NCBI RefSeq assembly: GCF_016711335.1
Contig: NZ_JADJTF010000001.1
Span: 2,046,001 to 2,110,000 of the forward strand
Length of the DNA stretch: 64,000 nucleotides
Reading direction: 5' to 3'
Source of the DNA: Thiofilum sp.
GTDB taxonomy: Bacteria; Pseudomonadota; Gammaproteobacteria; Thiotrichales; Thiotrichaceae
Below, one piece after another: positions 59,819-64,000 of the stretch. How positions within the stretch are numbered: position 1 is the stretch's first letter; the number at the start of each line of letters is the position of its first letter. The notes under the pieces were generated by a model. That model was given only the letters and a program-made list of their open reading frames with translations, was not told where the DNA came from and made no database searches. A program made the translations under genes and the position numbers.

Positions 59819-61717
59819 TTACACTGTGGCTAGATTGCCCTTAGTTTCTAGCCACTGCTTACGATCCGCCGCGCGTTTTTTCGAGAGCAACATATCCATA
59901 AGCGTATCAGCCGTTTCAGCTTCTTCCAGAGCCAATCGCACTAAGCGTCGTGTATCGGGGGTCATAGTAGTTTCACGCAGTTGTAGCGGATTCATTTCAC
60001 CCAAGCCCTTAAAACGAGTCACGGTAATCGTACCGCGCTTCTTCTCAGCCGCTATTACTTCAAGCCGTGATTGTTTTTCCGCATCATCCAAGGCGTAATA
60101 CACTTCCTTACCTATATCAATGCGATACAGGGGAGGCATAGCGACATATACATGACCTGCTGCAACAAGGGGACGGAAATGCTTTACAAACAAAGCACAT
60201 AATAAAGTAGCAATATGCGCTCCATCCGAATCCGCATCGGCGAGAATACAAATCTTGCCATAGCGTAATTGTGACAAGTCGGTACTGCCCGGATCGACCC
60301 CTAAAGCGACTGCTATATCATGCACTTCTTGCGAGGCTAGTACTTGTTCTGCATCGACCTCCCACGTATTAAGAATCTTACCCCGCAGCGGCATAATAGC
60401 CTGAAACTCACGATCTCGTGCTTGCTTAGCCGAGCCTCCGGCTGAATCACCTTCGACTAAAAATAATTCAGTACGCAAAATATCTTGTGAGGCACAATCT
60501 GCTAGTTTCCCCGGTAAAGCAGGACCGGCGGTCACGCGTTTACGTACCACCTTTTTGCTAGAACGTTGCCGCCGATTGGCATTACTGATAGCGAGTTGGG
60601 CTAATTGCTCACCTACTTCAGTATTTTGATTGAGATAAAGCGCAAAGGCATCCTTTATAGTCGCAGCGACAAACCCAGCCGCCTCCCGCGAAGACAGACG
60701 CTCTTTCGTTTGTCCCGCAAATTGGGGGTCTTGCATTTTAAGTGACAACACATAGGCAATATTTTCCCACACATCATCAGGTGTCAGCTTTAATCCACGT
60801 GGAAGCAGGTTACGAAATTCACAAAATTCCCTTAGCGCATCGGTCACACCTGTGCGTAAACCATTGACATGAGTACCGCCTTGCATCGTAGGAATCAGGT
60901 TGACATAGCTTTCTTGAATCGCTGTTCCCCCTTCGGGAAGCCATGTTAGTGCACAATCCAAGGCTTGAGTGGTAGCTTTGAGCGAGCTAGTAAAGGCTTT
61001 TTCAGGTAAAGTAATAAATTCACTTACAGCCTCCAGTAAATAGTCACGTAAGCCATTTTCATAGTGCCATTCAGTCGTTTCGGGTATCGTTTCTGATTGA
61101 TCAGTGAAGCGTACTTTTAGACCCGGACATAATACAGCTTTGGCTTTTAGAGTATGACGCAGACGACTTACACTAAATTTGGCACTGTCAAAGTATTGAG
61201 CATTAGGCCAAAAATGAACCTTAGTCCCCGTATCTTTTTTAGTCGTTGCACCTGTGACCATTAGCTCACTGGCTTTATAGCCATTGGCAAAGTTCATGTT
61301 ATAGACTTTACCTTCACGCTTAATGGTGACTTGTAAGCGTTCAGATAGGGCATTGACGACTGAGACACCGACACCGTGTAGCCCACCAGAGAATTGGTAA
61401 TTATCGGTAGAAAATTTACCGCCTGCATGTAAGGTACATAGAATAACTTCCACTCCCGGAAGTTTTTGCTCAGGATGAAGGTCAACCGGCATACCACGCC
61501 CATTATCAGTGACTGATAAAGAGCCATCGCTGTACAAGATTACATCAATAAAGTTGGCATGACCCGCTAGCGCTTCGTCGACGCTATTATCAATAACTTC
61601 TTGTGCAAGATGATTAGGACGGGTAGTATCAGTATACATGCCCGGACGTTTGCGTACAGGATCTAATCCTGTTAATACTTCAATAGAAGCAGCGCCATAA
61701 GTAGTAGTGTCGGTCAT
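59819..61717 (-). CDS. parE: DNA topoisomerase IV subunit B
   Basis: ParE supplies the ATPase of the type IIA topoisomerase that unlinks daughter chromosomes. GHKL motifs: LAQEVIDNSVDEALAG, VTDNGRGMPVDLHP and YQFSGGLHGVGVSVVNALS. The transducer domain follows, then TOPRIM with ELFLVEGDSAGGSAKQARDR and ILADADSDGAHIATLL. The end (RFKGLGEMNPLQLRETTMTP and later) is typical. 632 residues, close to E. coli ParE (630) and shorter than GyrB, which supports parE. parC is not in the window. Confidence 0.94.
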   Translation of the reverse strand: MTDTTTYGAASIEVLTGLDPVRKRPGMYTDTTRPNHLAQEVIDNSVDEALAGHANFIDVILYSDGSLSVTDNGRGMPVDLHPEQKLPGVEVILCTLHAGGKFSTDNYQFSGGLHGVGVSVVNALSERLQVTIKREGKVYNMNFANGYKASELMVTGATTKKDTGTKVHFWPNAQYFDSAKFSVSRLRHTLKAKAVLCPGLKVRFTDQSETIPETTEWHYENGLRDYLLEAVSEFITLPEKAFTSSLKATTQALDCALTWLPEGGTAIQESYVNLIPTMQGGTHVNGLRTGVTDALREFCEFRNLLPRGLKLTPDDVWENIAYVLSLKMQDPQFAGQTKERLSSREAAGFVAATIKDAFALYLNQNTEVGEQLAQLAISNANRRQRSSKKVVRKRVTAGPALPGKLADCASQDILRTELFLVEGDSAGGSAKQARDREFQAIMPLRGKILNTWEVDAEQVLASQEVHDIAVALGVDPGSTDLSQLRYGKICILADADSDGAHIATLLCALFVKHFRPLVAAGHVYVAMPPLYRIDIGKEVYYALDDAEKQSRLEVIAAEKKRGTITVTRFKGLGEMNPLQLRETTMTPDTRRLVRLALEEAETADTLMDMLLSKKRAADRKQWLETKGNLATV

Positions 61718-61971
61718 AGGTGTTATAGTGCTTTTTAAACTATTACAATAATTATCAATCAGCTAATTAAGCTGGAGAAGTGGTGATTATTATTCGATTG
61801 AGTAAAGTTAGTATACGCTTTTTACTCTAAAAATACCGAAAAGTAAAAAATTACACTAAAATTTTTGGGTTAACTTAACCACCTCTTAATCATTACTTGT
61901 TATACTAGAATTAGTAGAGTGTTTTTTTCACCCTGCTATATGAATGAAGTACTTTCAGAAGGAAACTATAG

Positions 61972-62253
61972 ATGACTATGTTAAAAAAACTAGGATTATC
62001 ATTAGCAGTTGCTTTGTTTGCCGTGACTAGCACTCTAAGCACAGCACAAGCGGCTCCTGCTCAATTAGATAAAACTGTTAAAGTTCAACCCATTAAAAAG
62101 GGTAAGCAAATTACAGCGATTAAAGGTCCACGTTTAGGTGGTGCTGCTGGAGCCGGTGCTGGCGTTGGTATTGGTTTAGCAATAGCGGTAGTAGTCACTG
62201 TTGCTATCGCTGCTGATATTAGTGGCGATGAGCCTTGCAAAAGCGGTTGCTAA
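61972..62253 (+). CDS. small exported protein with C-terminal CxSGC motif, member 1
   Basis: A 93-residue product. A signal peptide (LGLSLAVALFAVTSTLSTAQA) is followed by a short basic mature part (TVKVQPIKKGKQITAIKGPR) and a Gly/Ala-rich hydrophobic stretch (AAGAGAGVGIGLAIAVVVTV, about residues 58-82). It ends in ISGDEPCKSGC at the stop codon. The same plan (hydrophobic segment, acidic residues, Cys-x-Ser-Gly-Cys terminus) occurs in the next two genes. No FecR-like domain here. Its own terminator follows. Function unknown; see findings. Confidence 0.7.
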   Translation: MTMLKKLGLSLAVALFAVTSTLSTAQAAPAQLDKTVKVQPIKKGKQITAIKGPRLGGAAGAGAGVGIGLAIAVVVTVAIAADISGDEPCKSGC

Positions 62254-62287
62254 TAAGACATTACTAACTAACTGTTGGTTGTTTAAG

Positions 62288-62316
62288 AAGCCCTGAAGTT
62301 GTTTCAGGGCTTTTTT
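62288..62316 (+). terminator. rho-independent terminator after the first CxSGC gene
   Basis: AAGCCCTGAA pairs with TTCAGGGCTT (10 bp) and is followed by T's to 62316. Confidence 0.9.
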
Positions 62317-62453
62317 ATTTAAAGTGAACCTATGGTCTACAACCCACGCTAATAAGTAAAAAAAATACGTTTATCGGACTTTTATGATCTTTAATGTGGT
62401 AACACTCTAAAGTTAAGCCTTAGTAATCAACTATCTATTACTGAGGTATTGCC

Positions 62454-62963
62454 ATGAATCCCACCACTATAATGACTACTTTTCTGGGTGCTACGGCTCT
62501 GGTGAGCACTGCTACCGCATCCGCACAGGAGTTAGGTCATATTGCTAGCGTCGCTGGGCGCGTCATCGTTCAAAAAGCTAACGGTTCACAGGTATTAGCT
62601 AAAGCGCGTATGCCGCTCTATCACGGTGATCGCGTTATGGTAATGCGTAAGTCACTAGCGACCGTAGCTTATGCCGATACTGGCTGTATAGAGCGCTATG
62701 ATCAAAATACGCATATTAAAATTGTGAAAGGCAATGGTTGCACAGGAAGTGCCGTTACCGTGACTAAGGGACCTGCACGTACCATCACTAAAAAGTTAGT
62801 CACTACTCATAATTTACCCACTTATGTAGCTCCTAATGTAACTACGAGTAGTGGCAGCTTTGCTGGAGTAGGAACAGGATGGGGGATATTAGCGGCTGGC
62901 TTAGGCATTGCAGGCGTAGTGGCATTAGTGGACGATGATGACGGCTGTGTAAGTGGTTGTTAA
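62454..62963 (+). CDS. exported FecR-domain-like protein with C-terminal CxSGC motif, member 2
   Basis: A 169-residue product. The N-terminal signal (TFLGATALVSTATASA) is followed by a FecR-like beta domain (about residues 27-95: LGHIASVAGRVIVQKANGSQ, MPLYHGDRVMVMRKSLATVA). A Thr-rich linker leads to a hydrophobic segment (GWGILAAGLGIAGVVALV, about 140-158) and the terminus DDDDGCVSGC. FecR-like domains occur in periplasmic signalling and in putative envelope proteins. Two extra cysteines (DTGCIERY, GNGCTGSA) may pair. Probably a paralogue of member 3. Confidence 0.72.
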   Translation: MNPTTIMTTFLGATALVSTATASAQELGHIASVAGRVIVQKANGSQVLAKARMPLYHGDRVMVMRKSLATVAYADTGCIERYDQNTHIKIVKGNGCTGSAVTVTKGPARTITKKLVTTHNLPTYVAPNVTTSSGSFAGVGTGWGILAAGLGIAGVVALVDDDDGCVSGC

Positions 62964-62977
62964 TTTGAAATCGTTAG

Positions 62978-63006
62978 GTTCATTAGTTTTTTTAAATTAA
63001 TGAGCC
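62978..63006 (+). terminator. weak hairpin after member 2
   Basis: GGTTCATTA can pair with TAATGAGCC (one G-U) around an 11-base loop. A T-rich stretch follows a few bases later. Low confidence. Confidence 0.35.
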
Positions 63007-63203
63007 CTGTTTTTAGATATTTTTTTCATTAAAAAAAGCGAGTTTTAACTGGTTCCAAATAAAAGCACACGGCATAATGTGTCAAATGAGTGTGAAAGAC
63101 TAAGTTTAATTATCTTAATAACATTAGTAATTTACAGGTTTTTGATGGTTTTTAATCAAGAAAGTCTGTTGGTTAATAAATAACAAACTTAGAGGAAATT
63201 TAT

Positions 63204-63692
63204 ATGAAAATGCTAAAAATATTGACACTATCTAGCTTAGTAACTTTAAGTCTAGCTTCAGTTGCCCAAGCTGCCGTAGTTAGTGGTGTAGAAGGTAGAG
63301 TAGTGGTAGAGCGAGCAGGCAAACAGTCGTTAGTAACCAATGGGACTGTGTTGCAGGAAGGTGATCGTATTATTACTACTGGCAATGGCAAAGTTAAAAT
63401 TCAGTTTGATAGCTGCCCTGCGAGATTTCCTGACAGTAGCCGTGTGTACGGAAGTAGTGAGGCGTTAAACATTTCAGCAGCGAATCCGTGCGGAAACTCT
63501 CAAAAAGTACGCCTAAGAACTGAAACAGTGACCGATGGCAGTGGTTTTAATAACCGTCCCGTTAACTTACCTTCCACGGGTAATGTTCCTGTTAGCGGTT
63601 TCGGTGGTGCTGCTGGGATTGCTGCGGGTGTTATAGGCGCAGGTTTACTAATTAACGAAATCAATAAGGATGATTGTGTTAGTGGATGCTAA
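63204..63692 (+). CDS. exported FecR-domain-like protein with C-terminal CxSGC motif, member 3
   Basis: A 162-residue product with signal peptide (ILTLSSLVTLSLASVAQAA) and a FecR-like domain (VVSGVEGRVVVERAGKQSLV, LQEGDRIITTGNGKVKIQFD; about residues 24-95). Two cysteines are in similar places to member 2. It then has a Pro/Asn linker, a Gly-rich hydrophobic segment (GGAAGIAAGVIGAGLLI) and the ending NKDDCVSGC. RBS TAGAGGAAA precedes the ATG. It shares the plan of member 2 but has clearly diverged. Confidence 0.72.
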   Translation: MKMLKILTLSSLVTLSLASVAQAAVVSGVEGRVVVERAGKQSLVTNGTVLQEGDRIITTGNGKVKIQFDSCPARFPDSSRVYGSSEALNISAANPCGNSQKVRLRTETVTDGSGFNNRPVNLPSTGNVPVSGFGGAAGIAAGVIGAGLLINEINKDDCVSGC

Positions 63693-63737
63693 GCCAGTCG
63701 TTTAATTAATCATATCTTTAAAAGAATAGTCATCTGC

Positions 63738-63770
63738 CTCTAGTTGCTTAACAGCAATTAGAGGTTTTTG
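63738..63770 (+). terminator. rho-independent terminator after member 3
   Basis: CCTCTAGTTGC pairs with GCAATTAGAGG (11 bp with one G-U, 6-base loop) followed by TTTTT. Confidence 0.85.
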
Positions 63771-63827
63771 CTTTTATGCGAGGACTATCTTGCTAGAATA
63801 GAGCTAACCCATATCTTGGATAGCATA

Positions 63828-64000
63828 ATGTCCCTACCCACCTATCAAACATTAATGTTGCCATTATTGCGCTTAGCTTCGGATCAACGTGCCCATCGTT
63901 TACGGGATGCAGTTAATCAATTAGCCAATGAACTGCAACTAAGCATAAACGAGCGTACTGAGCTATTAGAAAGTGGTTCTCAAACCGTTTTTATGAATCG
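63828..64000 (+). CDS. Mrr-type restriction protein, N-terminal part (cut by window end)
   Basis: From the ATG at 63828 the 57 visible residues (SLPTYQTLMLPLLRLASDQR, AHRLRDAVNQLANELQLS, LLESGSQTVFMNR) match the Mrr_N winged-helix domain that precedes the PD-(D/E)XK nuclease of Mrr. Mrr proteins cut modified foreign DNA. The catalytic domain lies outside the window, so the nuclease activity is an inference. Confidence 0.75.
   Translation, partial: MSLPTYQTLMLPLLRLASDQRAHRLRDAVNQLANELQLSINERTELLESGSQTVFMN

Overview
The window comes from a Gammaproteobacterium of moderate GC content. Gene order is typical of the group: rpsB-tsf-pyrH-frr-uppS-cdsA-dxr-rseP-bamA-skp-lpxD-fabZ-lpxA-lpxB-rnhB, with glnD-map divergent to rpsB. 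The style of the accessory genes (FadL- and MipA-type outer-membrane proteins, GlyGly-CTERM subtilases) would suit a Thiothrix/Thiolinea-like sulfur bacterium. That placement is an inference and was not tested.

Layout. 1-352: 3' part of a TlpA-like thioredoxin gene (minus), cut by the window edge. 820-1809: a bactofilin and the Fe-S carrier erpA. 1884-5317: glnD and map (minus). 5510-20343: a long plus-strand housekeeping superoperon running from translation (rpsB, tsf, frr) through UMP kinase, isoprenoid and phospholipid synthesis and RseP to outer-membrane assembly (bamA, skp) and lipid A synthesis. A methyltransferase gene sits between lpxB and rnhB. 20420-24769: rdgC, msrA, a cation-diffusion transporter, rlmD and a small DUF2798 membrane protein. 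24736-29125: two subtilisin-like proteases with PKD-like domains and GlyGly-CTERM tails. The second carries a hexanucleotide tract of about 410 bp with a one-base slip that moves the C-terminus out of frame. 29372-31860: ligA, then a tRNA cluster (Gly, Gly, Cys, Leu) with a near-consensus promoter.

31807-44336 is an integrated element of about 12.5 kb. It is bounded by a perfect 56-bp direct repeat, of which the left copy is the 3' part of tRNA-Leu(UAA). All genes are on the minus strand: tyrosine integrase, DinJ/YafQ-type toxin-antitoxin, a ProQ/FinO-domain protein, P2-type scaffold/protease (gpO), major capsid (gpN), small terminase (gpM), a tightly coupled operon of small genes leading to a P2 gpA-like HUH replication protein, and a multi-spanning membrane protein. 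I find no portal, large terminase, tail, baseplate or lysis gene. The element therefore looks like a capsid-encoding phage satellite or a strongly reduced P2-like prophage.

44525-63692 is accessory and mixed: a membrane-anchored winged-helix protein, an amidase/beta-helix fusion, a MipA-like porin followed by a MITE-like inverted repeat, kynureninase, a frameshifted IS4-type insertion sequence with a 9-bp target duplication, a two-gene RNA end-healing and ligation cassette (RNA ligase + HD-Pnk), a PhoB-PhoR-PhoB cluster, tgt, a FadL-like porin and parE. It ends with three small secreted proteins, two with FecR-like domains, that all finish in the same Cys-x-Ser-Gly-Cys C-terminus. The start of an Mrr-type protein is cut by the right edge.

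The strongest leads for something undescribed are the capsid-bearing satellite-like element, the C-terminal CxSGC protein family, and the slip-prone tract controlling a GlyGly-CTERM tail.
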